Source of the DNA: an uncultured Erysipelotrichaceae bacterium
GTDB taxonomy: Bacteria; Bacillota_I; Bacilli_A; RF39; UBA660
Direction: 5' to 3'
Assembly (NCBI GenBank): GCA_902789225.1
Contig: CADANC010000007.1
Location: forward strand, 1 to 64,000
Length of the DNA stretch: 64,000 bases
Part shown: positions 35,211-45,143 of the stretch, piece after piece
Position numbering within the stretch: position 1 is the first letter of the stretch
Layout of the letters: the number at the start of each line of letters is the position of its first letter
Notes under the pieces: generated by a model
Told to the model about the DNA's origin: nothing
What the model saw: only the letters and a program-made list of their open reading frames with translations
The model's database searches: none
Translations under genes and position numbers: made by a program

Positions 35211-35862
35211 CTAGTCTATAACCGTATCCATATATTGATTGTACATTGATGTTCATTTTTTTTCTTAATCTTCTAATTAGATCATCTACTACTCTATCTG
35301 AACCAAAATAATCTTCTTGCCATACTTTTTCTAATATTTCTTCTCTTGATAATTGTTTTCCTTTGTTATTAAGGAGATATATTAATAAATCAAATTCTAG
35401 TGTTGTTAGTCTTAGTTCTTTATCTTCTAATGTTACTTTTCTTTTATCTAGATTAATTACATAATTATTATATTTTATTATATTTTGATCATTAGTTCCG
35501 TATACTCTTTTTATGATATTATTTACTCTTAGTACTAGTTCTTTGGGAGAATAAGGCTTTGTTATATAATCATCGCTTCCTAATTCTAAGCCTAATATCT
35601 TATCAAGATCTTGATCTCTAGCTGATGTGAATATTACTGGAACTAATTCATTTTCTTTTCTAATTTCTTTAATTATGTCATATCCATTTACGTCATCTTT
35701 TAGCATTATATCTAGAATCCAAATATCTACCTTGTTACCAATGTATTTTATTGCATCTTCACCTTTATCGAAGGTTACTACGTTGTAGTTTGCTTTTTCT
35801 AGATACATTTTTATTAATTTAGATAAATCTAATTCATCTTCTACTAAACATATTGTATGCAT
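35203..35862 (-). CDS. OmpR/PhoB-type response regulator
   Basis: 219 residues. Receiver domain 1-115: acidic pocket ED (8-9), phosphoacceptor D in WILDIMLKDD (near 54), T/S in FTSARDQ and K in ITKPYSPKEL. The winged-helix output domain covers 125-219 (LTTLEFDLLIYLLNNKGKQLSREEILEKVW in parts, ending YGYGYRLDE). TATACT stands 15 nt before the ATG with GGTGAT between. It forms an operon with the downstream histidine kinase. Confidence 0.95.
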   Translation of the reverse strand: MHTICLVEDELDLSKLIKMYLEKANYNVVTFDKGEDAIKYIGNKVDIWILDIMLKDDVNGYDIIKEIRKENELVPVIFTSARDQDLDKILGLELGSDDYITKPYSPKELVLRVNNIIKRVYGTNDQNIIKYNNYVINLDKRKVTLEDKELRLTTLEFDLLIYLLNNKGKQLSREEILEKVWQEDYFGSDRVVDDLIRRLRKKMNINVQSIYGYGYRLDE

Positions 35863-36056
35863 ATAATCACCACCAATAGTATAACACTATTCTATTTTAT
35901 ATTTCTACTTCTACACCTCCATATATATTAAAAAAGTTATTATCGATCTTTAGTTAAATCCTCTTATCTACATTCCTCCTTCCATAATTTAAGTTTATTA
36001 AAAAAATATCTATTAATTATAGAATAATTATGGTAAATTATGTGAATTTATTTAAA

Positions 36057-36086
36057 TAAAAAAGATGATTATTTATCATCTTTTTC
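36057..36086 (-). terminator. Terminator of the PDZ-Lon gene
   Basis: AAAAGATGAT-TATTT-ATCATCTTTT; T-rich on the minus strand. Confidence 0.8.
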
Positions 36087-37097
36087 TAATTTATTTAGTT
36101 TTTCTATAGCATCTTCTAGTGAAGATACAGGTATTATTTTAATTTTATAACCTTTTTTTTGCTTTATAGCTTTTGCTTCTTCATAGTTTTCTCCTTCTGG
36201 AACTAAGAAGATATCTGCTTTTTTAGATGCTCCTTTAAGTTTATATTCTACTCCACCGATTGGACCAATACTACCATCTGCTTCCATTGTACCAGTTCCT
36301 GCTATTGTTAATCCGTGAGTTATATCTTTTTTAGTTAATTTATTATATATAGATAATGCTGTGATTAGACCACCTGATGGACCAGCTTCATCTTTAGCAA
36401 ATTCTATATTTACTTTTGGATCTGTTTTATATTCATTTAATGATTGTAAGTATATTCCTATTATTTTAGAACCATCTTTATTTGATTTAAAAATAGGTGC
36501 ATCTATTACTTCTTCTTTATTATTTCTTATTAATTTGATTTTAATTGTATCTCCTACATTAAATTTATCAATTTCTTCTTTAAATTTAAAATCTTGTTCT
36601 AATTTTTTTCCATTTATTTCTATTAATTGATCTCCTACTTTTAAATTAGTATCATATCCTTCGAATGTAGCGTAAACATAATACTTAGTTGAAGTTAATT
36701 CTATAGGTTTATTTGCTAAAGTATAAGCATAATATATAGCATTTGAACTAGATACATCTAAATCTAGGTTATCTCTAAATTCAATTTCTTTTATACTTTC
36801 ATTACTTGTATAAGTGTATTTAGATATTTCTTGAGTTTCCCAGCTTGGAATTAAATAAGAAAGACCATATGTTAGTAGTGTTCCATCTAATTCTGTTACG
36901 TAACTTATATTTAGTGAACCTTTTTCTTCATATGCATCTTTTACTTCTACTCTATTTCCTATATTACTAATACCGCCACCTATAATTATAAAATAATTTA
37001 CAGGGTAAAAACTGGCAAATATAAATATAGTCATAAATGTTATATATAACCAATTATCTTTTACTACTTCTTTAATCGTCTGAAAAGTCTTTTTCAT
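36069..37097 (-). CDS. PDZ-domain Lon-like serine protease (YlbL-like)
   Basis: 342 residues from ATG 37097; an in-frame GTG (37106) is part of the AGGTGA ribosome-binding site. A transmembrane segment at about 14-33, an extracellular region, a PDZ domain (GYDTNLKVGDQLIEINGKKL), and a C-terminal Lon-type protease domain with the catalytic serine in DEAGPSGGL and the catalytic lysine in EYKLKGASKKADIF. The family (B. subtilis YlbL) degrades membrane or surface proteins. TATACT 16 nt before the ATG. It follows the pilin genes but on its own promoter. Confidence 0.93.
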   Translation of the reverse strand: MKKTFQTIKEVVKDNWLYITFMTIFIFASFYPVNYFIIIGGGISNIGNRVEVKDAYEEKGSLNISYVTELDGTLLTYGLSYLIPSWETQEISKYTYTSNESIKEIEFRDNLDLDVSSSNAIYYAYTLANKPIELTSTKYYVYATFEGYDTNLKVGDQLIEINGKKLEQDFKFKEEIDKFNVGDTIKIKLIRNNKEEVIDAPIFKSNKDGSKIIGIYLQSLNEYKTDPKVNIEFAKDEAGPSGGLITALSIYNKLTKKDITHGLTIAGTGTMEADGSIGPIGGVEYKLKGASKKADIFLVPEGENYEEAKAIKQKKGYKIKIIPVSSLEDAIEKLNKLEKDDK

Positions 37098-37142
37098 ATT
37101 ATTCACCTATTTAAGTATAAGATTTATTATTCTTTTTTACAA

Positions 37143-37166
37143 GAAAAATAACACATAAAGTGTTAT
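37143..37166 (-). terminator. Terminator of the prepilin-like pair
   Basis: ATAACAC-ATAAA-GTGTTAT then TTTTTC on the minus strand. Confidence 0.75.
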
Positions 37167-37789
37167 CTATCGTATGAGTCCATATTAGCTAATGCTACTA
37201 TTTTTATACCATATTTTTGATTTAGTTGAGGATGATCAAATCTTATATCTACTGATAATAATCTACCATCACCATCATCCATCTGTATATCTCCTACTTG
37301 TAGAGCTAGTACTCCATCAGTTCTTCCAACATTTGGAAGTTGTTCATATATATAGTCACTTTTACCTGGTGTTCCGTATGCAATTATGTAATTTATTCCA
37401 TTAGTATCTCTCATTGCAATCAATTCTTTTTTTGTACTGTCTTTAAAAGATAAATATATTCTTTTTCCACTTCCGCTAGCAACACATGATCCTACTTTAC
37501 TATTAATTCCACAACTTCCATTGGTTAATCCGGATGCTGTTATTTTTTTTGAACCATTTAAATTTTCAGGAGCTGAAACATAAACTAGACCTTTTTTTAT
37601 AATGTCATCTTCTACTTGTTTAGTAAATAGATTTTTTACATTAATTATTTTTTCTTTCATTGATTCTAGGTTTCTTCTATCATTAAAATTTGATATTGAA
37701 TTATACATTGAAGTTGATATTATTGCAACAAGTACAAAGCAAACTAATACTTCAATTATGGTCATACCTTTATTATTTAATTTTTTCAT
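37163..37789 (-). CDS. Type IV prepilin-like protein
   Basis: 208 residues. The N-terminus MKKLNNKGMTIIEVLVCFVL carries the class III signal: cleavage after G8, then MTIIEV with glutamate at +5 and a hydrophobic helix. The C-terminal domain is glycine/serine-rich with three cysteines near 93-102 that could form a disulfide. It is secreted and assembled after cutting by a prepilin peptidase, which is not in the window. It starts 1 nt after the neighbouring prepilin-like gene, forming an operon divergent from the PilB-like ATPase. Confidence 0.9.
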   Translation of the reverse strand: MKKLNNKGMTIIEVLVCFVLVAIISTSMYNSISNFNDRRNLESMKEKIINVKNLFTKQVEDDIIKKGLVYVSAPENLNGSKKITASGLTNGSCGINSKVGSCVASGSGKRIYLSFKDSTKKELIAMRDTNGINYIIAYGTPGKSDYIYEQLPNVGRTDGVLALQVGDIQMDDGDGRLLSVDIRFDHPQLNQKYGIKIVALANMDSYDR

Positions 37790-37790
37790 A

Positions 37791-38501
37791 TTAGACTCCT
37801 TTTTCTCTATTTACTTCTATTGTTGCATATGAGTAATATACTATATCGTCTGTATGGTTTTTGTGGGTATGTCTTCTAAATTGAGCAATTAGCCTAAATC
37901 TTGCTCCATTAGGTGATGCATATCTAAAGTCTGGTAGATAAAAAATATAATCTTTCATATTTTCATCAAAAGGTCCGTTTTCAACTTTATCTTTAAAGTA
38001 ATTAGACTGATTTAGATAAACTTTTTGTTGTCCTCCTTCACTTGACATTTCTGCAGGATCATTTAAATAATATGTTGTTAAATATAATTGTGTAAGTTCA
38101 GTTTTATTTTTTAGGTCATTACATAAAGCTTTAAAGTTTACTCCACTACTACTGTTTGTTGTAAGGTTGTTACATAAATCGTTTAGGTTTACATATCCTG
38201 TATTTCTTAATATGCAACTATCATTATTACAATACCCATCTTTATCAGGATCACAATCTGCATTATACTCTGGTCCTGTAAATTGTGCCCATTTATCTTT
38301 TGGTAGAGCTTGTTTATTTTGTACTAATCTTTTGAACCAATAAATATCATACTTACTATCTAAGTCATCATAGAATTCTCTTTTCTCATATTCTCCTATT
38401 AAAGGATAAAAATTAACGTAAATAATTGTAAATATTGTAGCCATAAATACTGCTACTACTAGTGTTTCTGCTAGAACAAATCCTTTTTTATTTAATTTCA
38501 T
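37791..38501 (-). CDS. Prepilin-like protein with an aspartate-rich loop
   Basis: 236 residues. KKGFVLAETLVVAVFMATIF is a class III signal: cut after G7, with E at +5 (FVLAE). The extracellular part has a cysteine-rich stretch NADCDPDKDGYCNNDSC near 79-95, whose DPDKDG resembles calcium-binding loops seen in some pseudopilins; further cysteine pairs follow. It is the larger minor pilin type. Leads the two-gene operon; faces pilB across 94 nt. Confidence 0.88.
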   Translation of the reverse strand: MKLNKKGFVLAETLVVAVFMATIFTIIYVNFYPLIGEYEKREFYDDLDSKYDIYWFKRLVQNKQALPKDKWAQFTGPEYNADCDPDKDGYCNNDSCILRNTGYVNLNDLCNNLTTNSSSGVNFKALCNDLKNKTELTQLYLTTYYLNDPAEMSSEGGQQKVYLNQSNYFKDKVENGPFDENMKDYIFYLPDFRYASPNGARFRLIAQFRRHTHKNHTDDIVYYSYATIEVNREKGV

Positions 38502-38519
38502 AAATTTGTACCCTTTCTA

Positions 38520-38548
38520 TTGTTTTAATTCTAAAGTTATTATATAAT
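38520..38548 (+). promoter_or_regulatory. pilB promoter sharing its -10 with the divergent prepilins
   Basis: TTGTTT (38520-38525), 17 nt, TATAAT (38543-38548). The box is part of the palindrome TTATTATATAATAA (38537-38550), so the same bases can serve the divergent prepilin promoter. Confidence 0.65.
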
Positions 38549-38595
38549 AAATTGTAGTAAAATACCATAGAAAGATAAATAAGGGGTCTTAGAAA

Positions 38596-40917
38596 ATGGC
38601 AAAAAAAGATGTAAATCAAAATCAATATATTAATAATATTCCTAATCAAAATCCTGGATTACCTGCTACTAACACTAGCGGGGTTTTAGCGTCAAATCAA
38701 ATTCCAAGTGCTGGATTTGTTCAATATCCTCAAGCAGTTCAGAATAAGATTAATAATGCTAATCTTAATTTAAATCCTAATGCTAATGTTATTAATAATC
38801 AAAATCCTGTACAAAGTACTCCTTTACAACAAGGACAAGTACAAAATGTTCAAGTTACTCAGCCTCAGGCACAACCTCAAGTTAGTCAACCTGTAGCTGC
38901 TAAGGCCCCAGTTAAACCTCAAAAGAATACAATGGTTACTTTTGATTTTGCTAAGACGCCTGTTACACAAATCGCTGATTATATTATTATTCAAGCTAGT
39001 AAAAGAAGAGCTTCAGATATTCACTTCGATCCTAGAGAAAATGGAATGATGGTTAGATTTAGAGTTGATGGTGATTTATCTGATTATAGTTTTATTCCTA
39101 AAGCTTATCAAAGAAACTTAACTACTAGACTTAAATTACTTGCTAATATGAATATTACTGAAAGTAGACTTCCTCAAGACGGTGGTATTAAAGGTAATTA
39201 TGGTGGTAAAGATTTAGATATGCGTGTTTCTTCCCTACCTTTAAATGAAGGAGAAAAAATAGTTATTCGTATTTTAGACTATTCTAAGAGTAATGAAGGT
39301 ATTGAAACACTAGGATTTAATAAACCAAATTTAATAAAATTAAGAAGAATGATGGGTATACCTAATGGTATTATTCTTGTTACAGGAGCAACTGGTTCAG
39401 GTAAATCTACAACTACTTATTCTGTTTTGCAAGCACTTAATAAACCTGAAACTAATATTATTACTGTAGAAGACCCAATAGAAATGAATATTGAAGGCGT
39501 TAATCAAGTACAAGTTAATAGTGAAATTGGCATGACATTTGCTGCGGCACTACGTTCTATCTTACGTCAAGACCCTAATATAATTCTTATCGGAGAAATT
39601 CGTGACTCTGAAACTGCACAAATTGCTGTACGTTCAGCTATTACTGGACACTTAGTTTTGTCTACAATACATACTAATAACTCATTAAGTACAATAGAAC
39701 GTTTACTTGATATGGATGTTGAGAGATATTTGTTATCTACAGCAATGGTTGGCATTATATCTCAAAGACTTGCTAAAATGATTTGTCCTGATTGTCGTAT
39801 AAAAAGAGAAACCTCTCCTTATGAGAAGAAAGTATTTAAAATGTTTTTAAATGAGGATGTTAATGAGATATGGGATATTAATCCTGAGGGATGTCCTAAT
39901 TGTCATAAAGGTTATAAAGGAAGAATTGCAATTCAAGAAGTTTTGGAATTTGATGATGAATTAAGAAGTGCTTTAAATGCTAATGATATTACAAAGTCTG
40001 CTCTTAGTAAAATGGTATATAATGGTAAAACTATTACCCTATTACAAGATGGTTTAGGAAAAGTTTTAGATGGTTCTACTTCTTTTGAAGAAGTATATCG
40101 TGTTATTGAAATTGAAACTGGTGATGAAGCAGATGAAACTTATGGTCAACAAGTTACTAATTCTGATGTAATTAAAGAGATGAAACAAGAAATTAAAGAT
40201 AATGCTACTAAAGATGATGATAAAGAATCAGATAAGAAAAAAGAAGATAAACCTGCTGAAGATGTTAAAAAAGAAGAAAAACCTGTAGAAAGTGATACAA
40301 CTCTAAAAGCAGATGAAGTTATAGTTAAACCTGAGGCTATTGTAAATGCTACTAAGGATGTAGTTATTGAAAAGCCTGAAAAAGATGAAAATTTAGAAAA
40401 GAAACCTGATATACCAGTTGATGATAAAAAAGAAGTAAAAGATGAAGTAAAAGAAGAAGTTAAAGTTGAGGTTAAATCTGATGATAAGAAAGATGAGAAG
40501 CCTGTAGAAGAGCCTAAGAAAGATGACAAATCTTCTGTTGTTCTTAGTGTTCCTTTCTTGAAAGCAGATGAAAAACCTAAAGATGATGTAGTAATTAATC
40601 TTGATAATATTCCTGTTATTCAATCAACTAGTGATGTTTTAAATAGTAGTATTAGATCTGGAGCAAGTAATGTTACTACTCTAGCTAATAGTTCTGCTAC
40701 ACCTAGAAGAAGTGAAAAAGATTTGCTTAAGACAGGTACTTTAAATTCAAGTGGTACTGTAGGAATTAATTCTAATATTCCAAAAGTTAAGATTGGAAAA
40801 GAAGATAAACCTGAAATTAAAAAACTTGATAATATTAAAATTGATGAGATAAAATTTGATGATAAATCAGTTAATAAGAGCGACTTTATAGATATTCCTA
40901 GTATATTAAGACAATAA
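38596..40917 (+). CDS. pilB: PilB/GspE-type secretion ATPase with long disordered ends
   Basis: 773 residues. Residues 1-110 are glutamine/asparagine/proline-rich; the usual MshEN domain is not recognisable. The ATPase core follows: VRFRVDGDL, Walker A GATGSGKSTTT near 263-273, Asp box EDPIE, Walker B IILIGEIRDSETA, and the zinc tetracysteine CPDC...CPNC typical of PilB/GspE. From about 525 on, roughly 250 residues are lysine/aspartate/glutamate-rich and probably disordered, absent in ordinary PilB. It powers pilus or pseudopilus assembly; PilC, PilM and the peptidase are not here. AGGGGTC precedes the ATG. Confidence 0.9.
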   Translation: MAKKDVNQNQYINNIPNQNPGLPATNTSGVLASNQIPSAGFVQYPQAVQNKINNANLNLNPNANVINNQNPVQSTPLQQGQVQNVQVTQPQAQPQVSQPVAAKAPVKPQKNTMVTFDFAKTPVTQIADYIIIQASKRRASDIHFDPRENGMMVRFRVDGDLSDYSFIPKAYQRNLTTRLKLLANMNITESRLPQDGGIKGNYGGKDLDMRVSSLPLNEGEKIVIRILDYSKSNEGIETLGFNKPNLIKLRRMMGIPNGIILVTGATGSGKSTTTYSVLQALNKPETNIITVEDPIEMNIEGVNQVQVNSEIGMTFAAALRSILRQDPNIILIGEIRDSETAQIAVRSAITGHLVLSTIHTNNSLSTIERLLDMDVERYLLSTAMVGIISQRLAKMICPDCRIKRETSPYEKKVFKMFLNEDVNEIWDINPEGCPNCHKGYKGRIAIQEVLEFDDELRSALNANDITKSALSKMVYNGKTITLLQDGLGKVLDGSTSFEEVYRVIEIETGDEADETYGQQVTNSDVIKEMKQEIKDNATKDDDKESDKKKEDKPAEDVKKEEKPVESDTTLKADEVIVKPEAIVNATKDVVIEKPEKDENLEKKPDIPVDDKKEVKDEVKEEVKVEVKSDDKKDEKPVEEPKKDDKSSVVLSVPFLKADEKPKDDVVINLDNIPVIQSTSDVLNSSIRSGASNVTTLANSSATPRRSEKDLLKTGTLNSSGTVGINSNIPKVKIGKEDKPEIKKLDNIKIDEIKFDDKSVNKSDFIDIPSILRQ

Positions 40918-40948
40918 AAAAGAAATGGTTAATTATCCATTTCTTTTA
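40914..40948. terminator. Terminator between pilB and tmk
   Basis: AAAAGAAATGG-TTAATTAT-CCATTTCTTTT; works for both convergent genes. Confidence 0.8.
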
Positions 40949-41603
40949 TTATTTCTATTATTTCTTCACTTATCTCATTGATAGATTTTATTTTATCATC
41001 TTTAACACATTCTATTTTATCCCAATTATATAGTTCTGATAGTTCTATATATGCATCTTCAGAATTTTTTAAGTAATTAGGATCTTTTTCGTGTTCATCA
41101 AAATTTTTTCTATTTTTCATTAATTCTAATGTATATTTTAGTGGCATATGTAAAAATATAGTTTTATCAGGTTTTGGAAGTTTTAATAGCCAGTATTCTA
41201 ATTTATCTATCCATTGATACATATTAAATCTTTCATCTTTATCATGTATCTTTGATCCTTGATGAGCTAAATTAGATGTTGTATATCTATCTAGTATTAC
41301 GTAATATCCTTTATTTAGATATTTTTCAATTTCTGTCATATTGTATTTTCTATCTGCTGCATAATATAGACATATTACATGAGGATCTACATTTACTGCG
41401 CCTTCTTTGAAAAAACTTTCTCCATATTCGTCTTTTCCTAAATATGGTCCACCTACTATTTTTCCTGTTGGAGAGTCATAGTTTGGAAAATAAAATCTTT
41501 TACATTTTTTTCCTGATTGTTTTAAATATTCTTCTAGTTTTTTAGATTGTGTTTCTTTTCCTGAACAATCAGTTCCTTCTATTACTATTATTTTACCTTT
41601 CAT
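40929..41603 (-). CDS. tmk: Thymidylate kinase-like protein
   Basis: 224 residues. P-loop EGTDCSGKET at 9-18, DRYTTSNLAHQGSK for the DRY motif, and a lid-like NRKNFDEHEKD. It phosphorylates dTMP to dTDP. The P-loop cysteine (normally GxDGxGKTT) and the long insertion around FKEGAVNVDPHVICLYYAADR depart from standard Tmk and resemble the variant found in mycoplasma relatives. It lies 8 nt after the HD-domain gene. Confidence 0.85.
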   Translation of the reverse strand: MKGKIIVIEGTDCSGKETQSKKLEEYLKQSGKKCKRFYFPNYDSPTGKIVGGPYLGKDEYGESFFKEGAVNVDPHVICLYYAADRKYNMTEIEKYLNKGYYVILDRYTTSNLAHQGSKIHDKDERFNMYQWIDKLEYWLLKLPKPDKTIFLHMPLKYTLELMKNRKNFDEHEKDPNYLKNSEDAYIELSELYNWDKIECVKDDKIKSINEISEEIIEIIKEMDN

Positions 41604-41611
41604 ATTGCCTC

Positions 41612-42187
41612 CTATTCTTCTATTTCATTATTATCATTAAATGGTACAAGTAAGAATTTTTTACTTGCTAGAAAATCGCACATATGAACAAAGTTTTGAT
41701 ATTTTGTTTTAGGTTTTTCTAATACTACATTTCCATTATAATCTTCTATCCATGGACCCATATGTGTTTTTATAACATCTGCTATAAATTTAGCATCTTC
41801 TTCATTTAATTCAAATTTATCTTTATTGTCTAATATAAAGTTTGCCATTAGTATTGGATGATCAAATCTAGTGTATTTTTCTTGTGGGTTTCCTGATTTT
41901 AGACCGTCATGTACAAGTAATGCTAATAACATTAGATCTTTTTCATGAAGCGTATATTTATCTCCAATTGAAGGATTTTCTAATAATTCATGTCCTATTT
42001 TCATAGCAGCTTTACTATGTCTTAATAGTCCTCCTTCTCCTAATGCATATTTTGGATGATATTTACCTGTAGAAGATGCTGGAACGCTAAACCAATAATC
42101 AGGTAATTCTTCTAATATTAGAATTAAACTATTTCTTATTTTTTCATCTTTAATATAAGTTAATTCTTTCTTAAATAGCTCTTTCAT
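41612..42187 (-). CDS. HD-domain phosphohydrolase
   Basis: 191 residues from ATG 42187; the in-frame GTG 42196 lies in the AAGGTGAG site. HD-type metal ligands: HSKAAM (first H), LLVHDGLKSG (the HD pair), HPILMANFI, and THMGPW. HD proteins cleave nucleotides or cyclic nucleotides. No partner domain is present, so the substrate cannot be told. It overlaps hemW by 17 nt at its start and precedes tmk by 8 nt. Confidence 0.85.
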   Translation of the reverse strand: MKELFKKELTYIKDEKIRNSLILILEELPDYWFSVPASSTGKYHPKYALGEGGLLRHSKAAMKIGHELLENPSIGDKYTLHEKDLMLLALLVHDGLKSGNPQEKYTRFDHPILMANFILDNKDKFELNEEDAKFIADVIKTHMGPWIEDYNGNVVLEKPKTKYQNFVHMCDFLASKKFLLVPFNDNNEIEE

Positions 42188-43283
42188 TTCTCTCACCTTC
42201 TAACAATTCTACAATTATACTATTACTAATATACCATAAATTAGTTGGTATAGAAAGATGATTATCTTTTAACTCTAGAAGATTTTTCTCTAGTAAGTCT
42301 TTATAATCATAGTATTTTTCTAAATCATTATGATATGTATTTTTAAATTCTTTTAGATTAATTCCTTCTTTAGTTCTTAATCTTAATATTATTTCATAAT
42401 AAATTTTATCTTTTGTATTTAGAAACTCTATTCCGTTATCTTTCATATAATCATGGTTAAAATATTTAGTTAGAGATCTTGTTCTTGTATATCTTATATT
42501 ATTTAGATATCCACTACTAGATAGACCAAAGCCATAATAGTTTTTATTTTCCCAATATGAATAATTATGAATAGAACGATATTTCTTTTCTTTAGCAAAA
42601 TTACTTATTTCATAGTGATCATATTCATTTAATTCTTTATTTATTAATTCATACATTTCTCTATCTAGATTTTCATCTATATTTTTAGTTTTCTTATTAT
42701 TTAATATAGTATGATCTTCTATCATTAGAGAATATGTTGATATATGAGTGATATCTAATGATTTAATGAAATCTAAATCTTTTTTTAGATCGTCTATTGT
42801 TTCATTAGGAAGAGCATATATTAAATCTACATTTATATTATTTATACCTATTTTATGACAATAATTAATTATTTCTTTTACTTTGTCTTTGTCTAAGTTT
42901 CTTTCTAATAGTTTTAAATTTTTATTTATTGTAGATTCTAAACCAAAACTTATTCTATTTATTTTATATTTTTTAAATAAATCTAATTTTTCTTTAGTAA
43001 TTGAGTCAAAATTACATTCAATAGTATATTCTTTTAGTTTAGATATTTTTAATGTGTTTATTATTTTAAATAGTTTTTCTAACTGTTTTATATCTAATGC
43101 AGAAGGTGTTCCTCCTCCTATATAGATTGTATTTAATTCTTCTTCTTGATATGAATCTTTTATTTCTAATTCTAATTCATTTAAGTAGTCATCTACTATT
43201 TTTTTATTATAAAACACTTTTGAAAAGTCACAATAAGAACATATTCTATTACAAAATGGTATATGAATATAAGCTCCTATCAT
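42171..43283 (-). CDS. hemW: HemW-type radical SAM protein
   Basis: 370 residues. The radical SAM cluster motif is CNRICSYC (residues 11-18, Cx3Cx2C), with [11 protein letters not shown] following, and the YEISNFA motif near the C-terminal third, both typical for HemW. It is a heme chaperone related to oxygen-independent coproporphyrinogen oxidase (HemN), but lacks the extra N-terminal residues of HemN. It overlaps lepA by 4 nt (ATGA), a lepA-hemW arrangement widespread in Bacillota. Confidence 0.93.
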   Translation of the reverse strand: MIGAYIHIPFCNRICSYCDFSKVFYNKKIVDDYLNELELEIKDSYQEEELNTIYIGGGTPSALDIKQLEKLFKIINTLKISKLKEYTIECNFDSITKEKLDLFKKYKINRISFGLESTINKNLKLLERNLDKDKVKEIINYCHKIGINNINVDLIYALPNETIDDLKKDLDFIKSLDITHISTYSLMIEDHTILNNKKTKNIDENLDREMYELINKELNEYDHYEISNFAKEKKYRSIHNYSYWENKNYYGFGLSSSGYLNNIRYTRTRSLTKYFNHDYMKDNGIEFLNTKDKIYYEIILRLRTKEGINLKEFKNTYHNDLEKYYDYKDLLEKNLLELKDNHLSIPTNLWYISNSIIVELLEGERNERAI

Positions 43284-45079
43284 TTATTTTCTCCTGTTGC
43301 GAGAATTGATAAGAAAGCTTCTTGAGGAAGATCTACATTACCAATCTTTTTCATACGTTTTTTACCTTCTTTTTGTTTTTCTAATAGCTTTTTCTTTCTA
43401 GTAATGTCTCCTCCATAACATTTAGCAAGTACATCTTTTCTTAGTGCTTTTACAGTTGATCTTGATATTATCTTATTACCTATAGCAGCTTGTATTGGTA
43501 TTTCAAATAATTGTCTAGGTATAACTTCTTTTAGTTTTTCTACTACTGCTTTACCTCTGTTATATGCAAAATTTTTATATACTATTACAGATAATGCATC
43601 TACTACTTCTCCATTTATTAAAATATCCATCTTTACTAGATTTGATTCTTCATAATCTTCTATTTCATAATCAAATGAGGCATATCCTTTTGTGCATGAT
43701 TTTAATCTATCGAAGAAGTCAAATACCATCTCTGATAAAGGCAATTTATAATCTATTTGTACTCTAGTTGTATCTAAATAGTCCATATTAATAAATTCAC
43801 CACGTTTATCTTGGCATAATTTCATTATATCTCCAATGTAGTCTGATGGTGAGAAGATTGATGCTTTTACAAATGGTTCTCTAGTCTTTTTAATTGATTC
43901 AGGCTTAGGCATTTTATATGGAGCGTCTACTTCTTCTATTGTTCCATCATTTAATACTACTTCATATATAACTGAAGGTGATGTTGCGATCAGATCAATA
44001 TTGAATTCTCTTCTAATTCGCTCTTCCACTATTTCCATATGTAATAAGCCTAAAAATCCAGTTCTAAAACCAAATCCTAGAGCTTTTGATGTTTCAGGTT
44101 CATATGATAGTGCTGAATCATTTAATTTTAATTTATCTAGAGCTTCTCTTAAATCTTCAAATCTTGTAGGATCTATTGGATATAGTCCGGAGAAAACCAT
44201 TGCTTTCATTGGCTTATAACCTGGAAGTGGTTCTTTTGCTTTATTCTTTTCTAGAGTTATTGTATCTCCTACTAGAATGTCATCTAAACTTTTAATTGAT
44301 GCATAAATATAACCTACTTCACCAGCGACTAATTCATTTACTTTTTTCTCTTTTGGAGTATCTATTGAAATACCTAATACTTCATATGTTGCATGAGTTT
44401 CCATCATTTCAATGATATCTCCAACACGTACTTTTCCATCTACAATTCTTACTGATGTAATTATTCCTCTATATGGATCATATTCTGAATCGAATATTAA
44501 TGCTCTAAGTGGATCATCTTCATTTCCTTCTGGTGCAGGTATATTTGTTATTACTTTATCTAATAGTTCTTCTATACCTTCTCCTGTCTTTCCTGAAACT
44601 TTTACTATTTCATCTTCGTCAAAGCCAATATTTGTTAATTCTTCTATACATTTATCTATATTTGCACTAGGTAAATCTATTTTATTAATAGCAGGAATTA
44701 TTTTTAAATTATTGTCTAAAGCAAGATAAAGATTTGCTAGAGTTTGAGCTTGTACTCCTTGAGTAGCATCTACTACTAGAATTGCTCCTTCACAAGCTGC
44801 AATAGAACGAGAAACTTCATAAGAAAAGTCTACATGGCCTGGAGTATCTATTAAATTTAAATAATAATCTTCATTTTCTTTTTTATATATTAATTGAACT
44901 GCATTTAATTTAATTGTTATTCCTCTTTCTCTTTCAATTGCCATATCATCTAACATTTGTGTTTTTATATCTCTTTTATCTATAGCATTAGTCATTTCTA
45001 ATATTCTATCTGCTATAGTACTTTTTCCATGATCTATATGAGCAATTATACAAAAATTTCTTATATTTTTCTTATTCAT
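43280..45079 (-). CDS. lepA: Elongation factor 4 (LepA)
   Basis: 599 residues, full length. The GTPase motifs are AHIDHGKST (G1), GITI (G2), DTPGH (G3), NKID (G4) and SGKTG (G5), followed by EF-G-like domains II, III and V and the LepA-specific C-terminal domain ([27 protein letters not shown] region, here shortened). It helps ribosome assembly or back-translocation under stress. hemW follows, overlapping by 4 nt. Confidence 0.97.
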   Translation of the reverse strand: MNKKNIRNFCIIAHIDHGKSTIADRILEMTNAIDKRDIKTQMLDDMAIERERGITIKLNAVQLIYKKENEDYYLNLIDTPGHVDFSYEVSRSIAACEGAILVVDATQGVQAQTLANLYLALDNNLKIIPAINKIDLPSANIDKCIEELTNIGFDEDEIVKVSGKTGEGIEELLDKVITNIPAPEGNEDDPLRALIFDSEYDPYRGIITSVRIVDGKVRVGDIIEMMETHATYEVLGISIDTPKEKKVNELVAGEVGYIYASIKSLDDILVGDTITLEKNKAKEPLPGYKPMKAMVFSGLYPIDPTRFEDLREALDKLKLNDSALSYEPETSKALGFGFRTGFLGLLHMEIVEERIRREFNIDLIATSPSVIYEVVLNDGTIEEVDAPYKMPKPESIKKTREPFVKASIFSPSDYIGDIMKLCQDKRGEFINMDYLDTTRVQIDYKLPLSEMVFDFFDRLKSCTKGYASFDYEIEDYEESNLVKMDILINGEVVDALSVIVYKNFAYNRGKAVVEKLKEVIPRQLFEIPIQAAIGNKIISRSTVKALRKDVLAKCYGGDITRKKKLLEKQKEGKKRMKKIGNVDLPQEAFLSILATGENK

Positions 45080-45111
45080 ATTGCTCTCCTTTCAAGTTAT
45101 TTAATTATAAC

Positions 45112-45143
45112 AAAAATAGACAAATATTTCTACTTGTCTATTA
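45112..45143 (-). terminator. Terminator of the 45141 gene
   Basis: ATAGACAA and TTGTCTAT around a 10-nt loop, five T on the minus strand. Confidence 0.7.

Noticed and set aside
35863-36068. ATG-TAG minimal frame behind AGGAGG and ATG-GAG-GTG-TAG upstream of the response regulator
   Set aside because: Start followed almost at once by stop; nothing else supports a leader peptide, so it is left as chance.
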